Shown: positions 9,087-18,335, counted from the first letter of the stretch. The stretch is 30,898 nucleotides of DNA from JAZLIC01 sp045617225 (GCA_045617225.1 JAZLIC010000099.1:1-30898); one strand, 5' to 3'. Notes: generated by a model from the letters alone, not told the origin. Numbers and translations are program-made.

Positions 9087-9253
9087 ACTCAAAAAACCCT
9101 TGGGGAATTTTAACAGGCATACGCCCTGCAAAGCTTGCTACCAAGCTACTTTGTGAGGGTGCAGATGACAATGCGGTCTTAAACTACTTCATCAAAGAAT
9201 GTGTCACAACGGAAAGCAAGGCGAGGCTTGCCCTGAATGTTGCCAAGACTGAA
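9053..9253 (+). other. HemZ-coding sequence upstream of the first standard start codon
   Basis: The hemZ frame stays open from 9053, just after an in-frame TGA at 9050-9052. It encodes NPWGILTGIRPAKLA from 9086, matching the conserved WGILTGIRPTKL segment that Bacillus HemZ has near residue 110. The stretch has no ATG, GTG or TTG before the ATG at 9254. A GAAGGG lies seven bases before an ATA codon at 9071, and an ATT occurs at 9080. Either a rare ATA/ATT start, frameshifting out of the MBL gene (-1 relative frame), or an assembly error could explain this. The usual first 100 or so HemZ residues are absent. Confidence 0.7.
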
Positions 9254-10249
9254 ATGCCTATCCGAAAAAGTATATATGATGACGGCGTCAGCCTTTATAT
9301 CGGTATCCCATTCTGTCCCACAAGATGCCTTTATTGCTCATTCGTCACAAATGGTACAAAACAGGCGGCAAAGCTGATACCTGAGTATGTAGAATGCCTG
9401 AAAAAAGAAATCACATATACTGCTGAAATTATAAAGAATAACAGACAAAGGATTGAAACCGTATATATAGGCGGCGGCACCCCCACAACTCTTACGCCCG
9501 GTCAGCTTGCAGATTTGCTCCGCCACGTATGGGACAGCTTTGACTTATCTTATATAAAAGAGTTCACGGTTGAGGCAGGGCGTCCCGATACCATTACGGC
9601 AGAGAAGCTTGCAGTCCTTAAAGATTTTAAGGTTGACCGCATCAGTATAAATCCGCAGACAATGCACGATACAACCCTTCATACAATCGGAAGGGCGCAT
9701 AGTGCAGAGCAGATAAAAGATGCGGTTGTACTTGCAAAAGAGTATGACTTTAAGGCGATAAATATGGATATAATCGCAGGTCTGCCCGGAGAAGATTTGG
9801 AGATGTTTAAATCTACTCTAAGGCAGGTGTGTGACTTAAATCCCGAAAATATAACCGTTCATACCATGAGTATAAAACGCTCCTCTAAGCTTCATGAGGA
9901 TTTGGTAAACTATGACTTAACACAAGGTGAAACCGTGGCACAGATGGTTGACTTTGCGGCAAGCTATTTAGAGGAAAGGGGACTTTACCCCTACTACCTC
10001 TACCGTCAAAAAAACCAACTCGGCAATTTAGAAAATGTAGGCTATGCGAAGGACGGTTTAGAGGGACTTTATAATATCTATATTATGGAGGAAATCCAGA
10101 CTATTATCTCGTTAGGTTGCGGCGGCGTAACCAAAACCGTCGACAGGGAAACCGACCGAATAGAGCGAATATTTAATGTAAAAGAACCAAAGGATTATAT
10201 AGAACGTTTGGACGAAATGCTACACAGGAAAGATATACTGAGAGCGTAA
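9254..10249 (+). CDS. hemZ: HemZ-like radical SAM protein (coproporphyrinogen dehydrogenase family), start uncertain
   Basis: Radical SAM enzyme of the HemN/HemZ branch. HemZ is annotated as an oxygen-independent coproporphyrinogen III dehydrogenase, but activity is poorly proven for many clostridial members. Coordinates begin at the first ATG; true coding sequence probably starts upstream (see 9053-9253), giving about 390 residues against about 500 usual. Visible: the Fe4S4 motif CPTRCLYC (Cys21, Cys25, Cys28 from this ATG), YIGGGTPT, VEAGRPDTIT, RISINPQT, IAGLPGE, and the HemZ-specific PYYLYRQKNQLGNLENVGYA and IMEEIQTIISLGCGG. It is the last gene of the recJ-rel operon. No other haem biosynthesis gene is in the window. 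Confidence 0.85.
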   Translation: MPIRKSIYDDGVSLYIGIPFCPTRCLYCSFVTNGTKQAAKLIPEYVECLKKEITYTAEIIKNNRQRIETVYIGGGTPTTLTPGQLADLLRHVWDSFDLSYIKEFTVEAGRPDTITAEKLAVLKDFKVDRISINPQTMHDTTLHTIGRAHSAEQIKDAVVLAKEYDFKAINMDIIAGLPGEDLEMFKSTLRQVCDLNPENITVHTMSIKRSSKLHEDLVNYDLTQGETVAQMVDFAASYLEERGLYPYYLYRQKNQLGNLENVGYAKDGLEGLYNIYIMEEIQTIISLGCGGVTKTVDRETDRIERIFNVKEPKDYIERLDEMLHRKDILRA

Positions 10250-10333
10250 AATGAGTTCAAAATCCATACGAAAACAATCTAAATACGCTTTTATTTAAGT
10301 TTTTTTGCAATTAGAAAATTTTTAAATTGCCCA

Positions 10334-10353
10334 AACGGAATCTTGGGTCCGTT
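10334..10353 (+). other. Small hairpin in the hemZ-rpoC gap
   Basis: AACGGA (10334-10339) pairs with TCCGTT (10348-10353) around an 8-base loop. No T-run follows, so it is at best a weak or processing hairpin. The gap 10250-10603 otherwise contains AT-rich sequence, repeat copy 2 and a bidirectional terminator; no gene is supported in it. Confidence 0.25.
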
Positions 10354-10416
10354 AAAGCGTGTCCGAATTACTATCGAATGGCTAATTTGGGATACGCAAA
10401 AGTGCCAATTCCCCGC

Positions 10417-10538
10417 AGGCATACGGGAAATGCGAAAAACAAATTTTCTGAATTATCGCCCAAGCCCTGTTCCGACCTGCCGCTCCCGGTCGGCAATGTA
10501 AAATTTGTTTTTCACGAGAGTCGTAATAAATCTTCAAA
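10417..10538. repeat. Dispersed structured repeat, copy 2 (inverted relative to 4293-4416)
   Basis: In opposite orientation to copy 1. Arms GAAAAACAAATTTT (within 10431-10447) and AAAATTTGTTTTTC (10500-10513) form a 14 bp perfect inverted repeat. Between them is a 6 bp hairpin, CCGACC (10472-10477) and GGTCGG (10488-10493), with a 10-base loop. Conserved blocks shared with copy 1 include CCAAGCCCTGTT, CTGCCGCT and CGTAATAAAT. Compared with copy 1, two stem pairs differ and both sides changed so that pairing is kept. It lies between convergent hemZ and rpoC, next to their shared terminator. Confidence 0.8.
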
Positions 10539-10553
10539 CTATATTCTGCACAC

Positions 10554-10585
10554 AAAAAGAGGCTTCCGAGCAGGAAGCCTCTTTT
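10554..10585. terminator. Bidirectional intrinsic terminator between hemZ and rpoC
   Basis: A 10 bp perfect stem, AGAGGCTTCC (10558-10567) with GGAAGCCTCT (10573-10582), and a GAGCA loop, flanked by an A-run on the left and a T-run on the right. It can stop transcription from both the hemZ side (plus) and the rpoC side (minus). Confidence 0.9.
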
Positions 10586-10603
10586 AAAGTATCTTTTGAA
10601 GAT

Positions 10604-13600
10604 TTATGCTTCTTCGCCGATGATTAAGTTCTCATCATTTAAAGCGTCTATTGCACCATAGCTTGGGAATACTTCGATATTATTATATGCCATAATACCT
10701 GTACCTGCCGGTACCAGCTTACCGATGATAACATTTTCTTTAAGGCCAAGCAACGGATCACACTTACCCTTAATCGCAGCATCTGTGAGTACACGTGTTG
10801 TTTCCTGGAAGGAAGCCGCAGAAAGGAATGAATCCGTAGCAAGAGCCGCCTTGGTAATACCCATCAATACAACACTGTATTCCGCAGGACGGCCGCCTGC
10901 TTCTACAACCTTGCGATTGATTTCTTCAAGCTCAAATACACTGATAAGTGTACCTGTGAGGATATCGGTATCGCCCGGGTCCTCTATCTTAACCTTGTGC
11001 ATCATCTGACGCACAATAACCTCGATATGCTTATCGTTGATATCAACACCTTGCAAACGATATACACGCTGTACTTCTTGAATAAAGTAATTCTGAACAG
11101 CTGTTTCGCCATTGATTGCAAGAATATCGTGCGGGTTAAGCGAACCTTCTGTAAGCGGGTCACCTGCCTCTAACTCTTGTCCATCTCTTACCTTCATTCT
11201 TGAACCAAATGGTATCAAGTATGTCTGTGCCTCGCCGTTTTCCTGATTTGTAACCGTGACTTCTCTCTTTTTATTTGTATCACTGATGGTTACCTTACCG
11301 GCAATCTCAGTAACAATAGCAACACCCTTAGGCTTTCTTGCTTCAAACAATTCCTCGACACGTGGAAGACCCTGTGTAATATCGTCACCTGCGACACCGC
11401 CGGCATGGAAGGTACGCATTGTAAGCTGAGTACCCGGCTCACCGATTGACTGTGCGGCAATGATACCTACTGTTTCACCAACATTTACAAGCTTTCCGTT
11501 TGCAAGGTTCTGTCCGTAACACTTTGCGCAAACACCAACCTTACTGTGGCACTTAACAACCGAACGGATTTTAACTTCTTTGATACCTGCATCAACGATA
11601 GCCTTAGCCTGGTCATGTGTAATCATTTCATTGTTAAAGACAAGTATTTCGCCTGTCTTGGGGTTAACTACATCACCGATAACCGTTCTGCCTTCAAGTC
11701 TGTCAAGCATCGGCTCGATAACTTCGTTACCATCCATAATGTCGGATACGATAATACCTTCTGTTGTACCACAATCATCTTCACGAACGATAACTTCCTG
11801 TGATACATCAACCAAACGTCTTGTCAAATAACCTGAGTCCGCAGTACGAAGTGCGGTATCGGTAAGACCTTTACGTGCACCGTGTGTTGAAATGAAGTAT
11901 TCAAGTACTGTAAGACCTTCACGGAAATTAGCCTTAATCGGAATTTCAATGGTACGACCTGATGTATCAGCCATAAGACCACGCATTGCGGCAAGCTGTC
12001 TAATCTGGTTTACGCTACCACGGGCGCCGGAGTTAGCCATCATATAAATTGGGTTAAGCTGCTCCAAGTTATTCATAAGTGCGTCTGTAACCTTATCCGA
12101 GGTTTCGTTCCAGATATTGATAACCTGATTATAACGCTCCTCATCGGATAAAAGACCACGGCGGAAGTTCTTGACAATCTTTTCGATTGCTTCGTCTGCT
12201 TCCTTAAGATACTGCTTCTTCTCCTCAGGAATTTTCATATCGGATACGCCGACGGTTATTGCGCCGACTGTCGAGTACTTATAACCCATAGCCTTGATGT
12301 TATCAAGAAGTCCGGCAGTATCGGTGATACCGTTAATCTTAATGCTTGCGTCAATAATCTTACCCAAAATCTTTTTGTCAACGCCCGGCTCTACATTATC
12401 GCCAATCTTTGCCTTAGCGGCAGGACGCTTTAAGATATTGTCGCCGATTTCCAAGTCTAAAATATGTTCAGGGTCTGTTCTGTCAACAAATCCTAAATTC
12501 TGCGGAATCTTCTCATTAAATATCAATCTGCCGACAGTAGCATCAATCAAGCCTGTCTTTTCTTCACCGTTTACAGTTTTGGTTATGCGAACTTTAATAG
12601 GTGCATGCAAACCGACTGCTCCATTGTAATAAGCCAAAGTAGCCTCATTGAATGAGCCAAACACTTTGCCTGTACCGATTTCACGGTCATCTTTAAGTGT
12701 AAGATAATAACTGCCGAGAACCATATCCTGTGTAGGAACGGTAACAGGCTTACCATCCTGCGGCTTTATAAGATTGTTTGCAGAGAGCATCAAAAATCTT
12801 GCTTCTGCCTGAGCCTCTGCTGAAAGCGGAAGGTGAACAGCCATCTGGTCACCATCGAAGTCCGCATTAAATGCAGTACATACAAGCGGATGAAGTTTAA
12901 GTGCCTTACCTTCTACCAAAACAGGTTCAAACGCCTGAATACCAAGGCGGTGAAGTGTTGGCGCACGGTTAAGAAGTACCGGATGTTCTGAAATAACATC
13001 CTCTAAAACATCCCAAACCTCAGGCTTTACACGCTCTACCATACGCTTTGCAGACTTGATATTGTGTGCCAAGCCATCGTTTACAAGCTTACGCATAACG
13101 AATGGCTTGAAAAGCTCCAATGCCATCTTCTTAGGAAGACCGCACTGATAGATTTTAAGTTCAGGGCCTACAACGATAACAGAACGGCCTGAATAGTCAA
13201 CACGTTTACCCAAAAGGTTTTGACGGAAACGTCCCTGCTTACCTTTAAGCATATCCGAAAGGGATTTAAGCGGTCTGTTTCCGGGACCTGTAACCGGTCT
13301 GCCACGTCTGCCGTTGTCAATTAACGCATCTACTGCTTCCTGGAGCATACGCTTTTCGTTTCTGACAATAATTTCAGGTGCGCCCAAATCCAAAAGACGC
13401 TTTAATCTGTTGTTTCTGTTTATAACTCTGCGGTACAAATCGTTAAGGTCGGAAGTTGCAAATCTGCCGCCGTCCAACTGAACCATAGGACGGATTTCCG
13501 GCGGAATAACAGGAATAACTGTCATAATCATCCACTCCGGCTTATTGCCTGAATGTCTGAACGCTTCAACTACCTCCAAACGACGGACTGTACGGATTTT

Positions 13601-14206
13601 CTTCTGTCCTTTTGCACCGTCTAAATCAGCTTTAAGTTCCTCATACAATGCGTCAAGGTCGATATCTCTAAGCATTTCAAGAATAGCCTCTGCACCCATT
13701 CCGGCACGGAACATATCACCGTACTTTTCGGTATACTCACGATACTCCTTCTCGGAAAGTATCTGATTTTTCATAAGTGATGTTCTGCCCGGGTCTATTA
13801 CCACATAAGCGGCAAAATAGAGGACCTTTTCAAGCGCACGAGGTGACATATCAAGTATAAGTCCCATTCTGCTTGGGATACCCTTAAAGTACCAAATGTG
13901 TGAAACAGGTACTGCAAGCTCTATATGTCCCATACGCTCACGACGCACCTTACTGCGTGTTACTTCAACGCCGCAACGGTCACAAACAACACCCTTGTAG
14001 CGGACACGCTTATACTTACCGCAGTGACACTCCCAGTCCTTCTGCGGACCAAATATTCTCTCACAGAACAAACCGTCCTTTTCGGGCTTTAATGTTCTGT
14101 AATTTATTGTTTCAGGCTTCTTTACCTCGCCTCTTGACCACTCCCTGATTTTTTCGGGAGAAGCAAGTCCAATTTGTATTGCCTCAAAATTTTGATATTC
14201 GCTCAT
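10604..14206 (-). CDS. rpoC: DNA-directed RNA polymerase subunit beta'
   Basis: Beta' subunit of 1200 residues, normal for Firmicutes (no large SI3-type insertion). The N-terminal zinc site has Cys60, Cys62, Cys75 and Cys78. The catalytic NADFDGDQ motif holds the Mg-binding aspartates 449, 451 and 453. The bridge helix/trigger loop region contains AAQSIGEPGTQLTMRTFH, and a second zinc site is seen in CHSKVGVCAKCYG. The chosen ATG (MSEYQNFEAIQIGLASPEKI) is the conserved start and has GGAAAGG about 10 bases upstream. A GTG eight codons earlier has no ribosome binding site. It lies 88 bp after rpoB, with a small CTGTG/CACAG hairpin in the gap, and should be co-transcribed with it. Confidence 0.97.
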   Translation of the reverse strand: MSEYQNFEAIQIGLASPEKIREWSRGEVKKPETINYRTLKPEKDGLFCERIFGPQKDWECHCGKYKRVRYKGVVCDRCGVEVTRSKVRRERMGHIELAVPVSHIWYFKGIPSRMGLILDMSPRALEKVLYFAAYVVIDPGRTSLMKNQILSEKEYREYTEKYGDMFRAGMGAEAILEMLRDIDLDALYEELKADLDGAKGQKKIRTVRRLEVVEAFRHSGNKPEWMIMTVIPVIPPEIRPMVQLDGGRFATSDLNDLYRRVINRNNRLKRLLDLGAPEIIVRNEKRMLQEAVDALIDNGRRGRPVTGPGNRPLKSLSDMLKGKQGRFRQNLLGKRVDYSGRSVIVVGPELKIYQCGLPKKMALELFKPFVMRKLVNDGLAHNIKSAKRMVERVKPEVWDVLEDVISEHPVLLNRAPTLHRLGIQAFEPVLVEGKALKLHPLVCTAFNADFDGDQMAVHLPLSAEAQAEARFLMLSANNLIKPQDGKPVTVPTQDMVLGSYYLTLKDDREIGTGKVFGSFNEATLAYYNGAVGLHAPIKVRITKTVNGEEKTGLIDATVGRLIFNEKIPQNLGFVDRTDPEHILDLEIGDNILKRPAAKAKIGDNVEPGVDKKILGKIIDASIKINGITDTAGLLDNIKAMGYKYSTVGAITVGVSDMKIPEEKKQYLKEADEAIEKIVKNFRRGLLSDEERYNQVINIWNETSDKVTDALMNNLEQLNPIYMMANSGARGSVNQIRQLAAMRGLMADTSGRTIEIPIKANFREGLTVLEYFISTHGARKGLTDTALRTADSGYLTRRLVDVSQEVIVREDDCGTTEGIIVSDIMDGNEVIEPMLDRLEGRTVIGDVVNPKTGEILVFNNEMITHDQAKAIVDAGIKEVKIRSVVKCHSKVGVCAKCYGQNLANGKLVNVGETVGIIAAQSIGEPGTQLTMRTFHAGGVAGDDITQGLPRVEELFEARKPKGVAIVTEIAGKVTISDTNKKREVTVTNQENGEAQTYLIPFGSRMKVRDGQELEAGDPLTEGSLNPHDILAINGETAVQNYFIQEVQRVYRLQGVDINDKHIEVIVRQMMHKVKIEDPGDTDILTGTLISVFELEEINRKVVEAGGRPAEYSVVLMGITKAALATDSFLSAASFQETTRVLTDAAIKGKCDPLLGLKENVIIGKLVPAGTGIMAYNNIEVFPSYGAIDALNDENLIIGEEA

Positions 14207-14294
14207 AATGACCATGCCTTTCCAACTCACAAATTTTCATCTTTCGCCTGCTGTGAGCTCCACAGACAAATATAACGCCTAATATCAACGAAGC

Positions 14295-17200
14295 TTAGAA
14301 CATATCGTCATAATCATCTTCGTCATCATCGAAATCTTCTTCCTCTGCAAGTTCATCAATAGAAGCAATGTCATCCGGGTCTTCAAAAACATCAATCTCG
14401 TCATCGGTGACTTCGCCTAATACTTTTGCCAACTCGTCATCTTCATCGCTTTCCAAAAGAATGTCATCAAGATCGTCATCATCGTCATCTTCCTCAAAAC
14501 GAGGCATATTGACTTTGTCATCATCGTCTTCTTCAACGCCTGCAATGTTAACCGGGAGTTCGTCCGGCTCATCGTCCATAGACTCACGAAGGATAACCTC
14601 GTCACCGTTTTCGTCCAATACCTTGATATCAAGAGCCAAACTTTGAAGTTCCTTTATCAAAACCTTAAACGACTCCGGTACACCCGGCTCAGGTACATTA
14701 TCACCTTTAACGATTGCTTCATAAGTCTTAACACGTCCTACAACGTCATCAGACTTTACCGTCAATATTTCCTGGAGGGTGTAAGCCGCACCGTATGCTT
14801 CAAGAGCCCAAACCTCCATCTCACCGAAACGCTGACCGCCGAACTGTGCTTTACCACCAAGAGGCTGCTGCGTAACAAGTGAGTATGGACCTGTTGAACG
14901 TGCGTGGATTTTATCATCAACCAAGTGAGCAAGCTTCAAATAATGCATATAACCAACTGTAACCTTATTATCAAAAGGTTCGCCGGTACGACCATCATAG
15001 AGAACTGTCTTACCGTCACGGTCATAGCCTGCCGCCTCTAAGGCATCCATAATATCTTCCTCGTTTGCGCCGTCAAACACAGGTGTCGCAATCTTCCAGC
15101 CGAGAGCCTTCGCCGCATATCCCAAGTGAACTTCAAGAACCTGTCCGATATTCATACGAGAAGGAACACCCAATGGATTAAGAACAATCTGAAGCGGTGT
15201 ACCGTCAGGAAGGAATGGCATATCCTCCTCAGGCAAAATTCTTGAAATAACGCCTTTGTTACCATGACGGCCTGCCATCTTATCGCCGACTGAAATCTTT
15301 CTCTTCTGAGCGATATAACAACGCACAACCTGATTTACACCCGGAGGCAACTCATCGCCATTGGCTCTTGTGAATACTTTTACATCTACGATAACACCGT
15401 ATTCACCGTGAGGAACACGGAGTGATGTATCACGCACTTCACGAGCCTTCTCACCAAAGATTGCACGGAGCAGTCTTTCCTCGGCGGTAAGTTCTGTTTC
15501 ACCCTTAGGTGTAACCTTACCTACAAGAATGTCACCGCTCTCTACCTCTGCACCGATGCGGATAATACCGCGCTCATCCAAGTTGCGAAGGGCATCTTCG
15601 CCTACGTTCGGAATATCACGGGTAATCTCCTCTTGACCGAGCTTTGTATCACGAGCTTCAATCTCGTATTCTTCAATATGGATAGATGTGAATACATCTT
15701 CCTTAACCAACTTTTCGTTAATCAGAATAGCATCCTCGTAGTTATAACCTTCCCAAGTCATAAATCCGATAAGGATATTTCTGCCAAGTCCGATTTCACC
15801 GTTTGATGTAGAAGGACCGTCTGCGATAATATCGCCTTCCTCTACCCTCTCACCATGTGAAACGATAGGACGCTGGTTAACACAGGTACACTGGTTACTG
15901 CGTGTAAATTTGATGAGCTTATAATTATCAAGTTCACCGTCATCGTTGCGGATAACGATTTCCTTAGCGGAAACCTTCTCTACAACGCCGCCCTTCTTGG
16001 CAAGAACACAAACGCCCGAATCACGAGCCGCTTTATATTCCATACCTGTACCGATAATCGGTGATTCCGGCATCAAAAGCGGTACCGCCTGACGCTGCAT
16101 GTTTGAGCCCATGAGCGCACGGTTAGCATCGTCGTTTTCAAGGAACGGTATCATCGCTGTTGCGATTGACATAACCTGTCTTGGTGATACGTCCATATAG
16201 TCAACACGGTTTGTAGGAATTTCGATAAATTCATCTCTGTGTCTTGTAACAATCTTCTTATTTATAAATTTATCATTCTCGTCCAAAGGCTCATTCGCCT
16301 GTGCAACATAATATCTGTCCTCTACATCGGCAGTCATATAAACAACTTCGTCGGTAACCTTTCCGTTCTCCTGGTCAACCTTGCGATAAGGTGTTTCAAT
16401 GAAGCCGTATTCATTTACACGAGCAAAACCGCTGAGCGAGTTGATAAGACCAATGTTAGGACCTTCAGGTGTTTCAATAGGACACATTCTGCCATAGTGT
16501 GAATGGTGAACGTCACGAACCTCAAAACCTGCACGCTCTCTTGAAAGACCGCCCGGGCCCAATGCAGATAATCTGCGCTTATGCGTCAGCTCACCAAGTG
16601 GGTTAATCTGGTCCATAAACTGTGACAACTGCGAGGAACCGAAGAATTCCTTAATAGCCGACGTCACCGGCTTGATATTTATAAGTGTCTGCGGTGCGAT
16701 TACATCTAAATCCTGGATTGTCATACGCTCACGCACTACACGTTCCATTCTTGCAAGACCGATACGGAACTGATTTTGCAAAAGCTCACCAACACTTCTG
16801 AGTCGTCTGTTGCCCAAGTGGTCGATATCATCAACATCACCCACACCTGCTGCCAAGTTGCCGATATAAGAAATTGAAGCGATAATATCATCAATTAAAA
16901 TATGGCGTGGCATCAAGTCATCTCGTCTGTCATTTAACTCTGTCTTAAATTCCTCTGAGTTGGGGTCAGGATACTTTTCTAAGATTTCGTCCAAAATACT
17001 GTGACGCACACGGTCAGTAATGCCGCAAGTGCGTGGATTATATTCCAACTCCTTGCCTGTTCTTACCAACAAGTAATCAGCAAGGTCTACCATAGCATTT
17101 GCAATAACCTTTGTCTTTGTACCGTCAACATCAAGTACGATAGTATTTACAGCGTGTGCTTCAAGAGTCATTGCGATTTCTTCTGTAACAACATCGCCTG

Positions 17201-18140
17201 CGGCAAGCAAAACCTCGCCTGTTGCTTCGTCAACAACATTTTCCGCACTTGTAAAGCCTACAATACGGTTGAGCATTCTAAGCTTTTTATTAAACTTATA
17301 ACGGCCTACCTTAGCAAGGTCATAACGTCTTGGGTCAAAGAAAAGATTTGTAATCAAAGACTGAGCACTCTCAACCGTAGGCGGTTCGCCCGGGCGGAGC
17401 TTTCTGTATACTTCAAGCAAGCCTTCCTCTTCCGAAGTGGTAGTATCCTTAGCCATTGTAGCAAGCAATCTTTCATCTTCACCGAAAAGTTCGGTAATTT
17501 GTGCGTTAGTGCCAAAGCCCAAGGCACGAATCAAAACCGTTACCGGGATTTTACGGTTACGGTCAATGCGAACATAATAAACATCGTTGCTATCGGTTTC
17601 ATATTCAAGCCAAGCACCACGGTTAGGTATAACCTGTGATGAAAAGAGCTTCTTGCCGACCTTGTCATAGTCCTGCGCATAATATACGCTTGGAGCACGA
17701 ACAAGCTGAGATACAATTACACGCTCAGCACCGTTTATGATAAATGTGCCCGACGGTGACATTATAGGGAAATCGCCCATAAAGATTTCCTGCTCCTTAA
17801 CCTCACCTATCTCCTTATTTATCAAACGGACTTTTACACGAAGAGGCGCCGCATATGTAGCATCCCTTTCCTTACACTCCTCAATATCATACTTAGTCTC
17901 TGAATCGAGCCTGTAATCAATAAACTCAAGGATTAAGTTTCCTGTATAATCCGTAATGGGGGAAACATCGTGAAAGACCTCTTTAAGTCCTTCTTCCAAA
18001 AACCAATTATAGGAATTCTTCTGGATTTCGATTAAGTTAGGCATATCCAAAATCTCATGGATTTTGCCATAACTCATACGTGTGTTTTTCCCCAGATGGA
18101 TCTCATGTACTCCCAAATCGCTTTTCGTTGGATGTGCCAT
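14295..18140 (-). CDS. rpoB: DNA-directed RNA polymerase subunit beta, with acidic C-terminal tail
   Basis: Beta subunit of 1281 residues, longer than the 1193 of B. subtilis. The rifampicin pocket (SSQLSQFMDQ, NPLGELTHKRRLSALGP) has the usual drug-sensitive residues. Other landmarks are RPIVSHGERV, GEKAREVRDTSLRVPHGEYG, KMAGRHGNKGV and the C-terminal GGQRFGEMEVWALEAYGA. The last 80 residues (codons 14298-14537) are a low-complexity tail with 45 Asp/Glu. The ATG (MAHPTKSD) has CGAGGTGAT upstream with good spacing; a GTG four codons earlier overlaps that site and was rejected. The upstream neighbour is a divergent surface-protein gene, not rplL or rplJ, and a strong promoter sits about 190 bp upstream of the start. 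Confidence 0.97.
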   Translation of the reverse strand: MAHPTKSDLGVHEIHLGKNTRMSYGKIHEILDMPNLIEIQKNSYNWFLEEGLKEVFHDVSPITDYTGNLILEFIDYRLDSETKYDIEECKERDATYAAPLRVKVRLINKEIGEVKEQEIFMGDFPIMSPSGTFIINGAERVIVSQLVRAPSVYYAQDYDKVGKKLFSSQVIPNRGAWLEYETDSNDVYYVRIDRNRKIPVTVLIRALGFGTNAQITELFGEDERLLATMAKDTTTSEEEGLLEVYRKLRPGEPPTVESAQSLITNLFFDPRRYDLAKVGRYKFNKKLRMLNRIVGFTSAENVVDEATGEVLLAAGDVVTEEIAMTLEAHAVNTIVLDVDGTKTKVIANAMVDLADYLLVRTGKELEYNPRTCGITDRVRHSILDEILEKYPDPNSEEFKTELNDRRDDLMPRHILIDDIIASISYIGNLAAGVGDVDDIDHLGNRRLRSVGELLQNQFRIGLARMERVVRERMTIQDLDVIAPQTLINIKPVTSAIKEFFGSSQLSQFMDQINPLGELTHKRRLSALGPGGLSRERAGFEVRDVHHSHYGRMCPIETPEGPNIGLINSLSGFARVNEYGFIETPYRKVDQENGKVTDEVVYMTADVEDRYYVAQANEPLDENDKFINKKIVTRHRDEFIEIPTNRVDYMDVSPRQVMSIATAMIPFLENDDANRALMGSNMQRQAVPLLMPESPIIGTGMEYKAARDSGVCVLAKKGGVVEKVSAKEIVIRNDDGELDNYKLIKFTRSNQCTCVNQRPIVSHGERVEEGDIIADGPSTSNGEIGLGRNILIGFMTWEGYNYEDAILINEKLVKEDVFTSIHIEEYEIEARDTKLGQEEITRDIPNVGEDALRNLDERGIIRIGAEVESGDILVGKVTPKGETELTAEERLLRAIFGEKAREVRDTSLRVPHGEYGVIVDVKVFTRANGDELPPGVNQVVRCYIAQKRKISVGDKMAGRHGNKGVISRILPEEDMPFLPDGTPLQIVLNPLGVPSRMNIGQVLEVHLGYAAKALGWKIATPVFDGANEEDIMDALEAAGYDRDGKTVLYDGRTGEPFDNKVTVGYMHYLKLAHLVDDKIHARSTGPYSLVTQQPLGGKAQFGGQRFGEMEVWALEAYGAAYTLQEILTVKSDDVVGRVKTYEAIVKGDNVPEPGVPESFKVLIKELQSLALDIKVLDENGDEVILRESMDDEPDELPVNIAGVEEDDDDKVNMPRFEEDDDDDDLDDILLESDEDDELAKVLGEVTDDEIDVFEDPDDIASIDELAEEEDFDDDEDDYDDMF

Positions 18141-18195
18141 AAAATCGATCACCTCGTTAAAATTTTATTTATAATATTATCACACTGTTTTAATT

Positions 18196-18211
18196 AAATT
18201 TCCGGAAATTT
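18196..18211. promoter_or_regulatory. 16 bp palindrome in the rpoB leader
   Basis: AAATTTCCGGAAATTT is a perfect palindrome located in the leader of rpoB, just upstream of the plus-strand promoter at 18223. It could be an operator, but it is AT-rich and no matching site was seen elsewhere. Confidence 0.3.
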
Positions 18212-18222
18212 TTTACCTGCCC

Positions 18223-18251
18223 TTGCGAAGCCCGTTTTTTTGTGATATACT
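18223..18251 (+). promoter_or_regulatory. Promoter for the SLH phosphodiester glycosidase gene
   Basis: TTGCGA (18223-18228), 17 bp spacer, TATACT (18246-18251), with TGA before the -10 (extended -10). The predicted start at about 18258 gives a leader of about 130 nt. It points toward, and overlaps in transcript with, the rpoB promoter at 18336-18364. Confidence 0.6.
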
Positions 18252-18335
18252 ACTTCAAAAACAGTCCAAAAAGACGCATAAAATCAATACTTCGTTCCAA
18301 AAATACGCAAAAAACTGCATGATAAACAGATAGGT

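Noticed and set aside
10327..10587. An 86-codon plus-strand open frame after hemZ
   Set aside because: It runs through repeat copy 2 and the terminator hairpin, has no ribosome binding site, and the sequence looks non-coding.
14207..14230. GTG start for rpoC eight codons upstream
   Set aside because: No ribosome binding site, and the family's conserved start is the downstream ATG.
17001..17639. 212-codon open frame antisense to rpoB
   Set aside because: Entirely within conserved rpoB sequence, with no start signals.
18141..18200. A possible rpoB promoter close to the gene (GATAAT/TATAAA on the minus strand)
   Set aside because: No acceptable -35 lies 16-18 bp upstream of either candidate; the promoter at 18336-18364 is much better.
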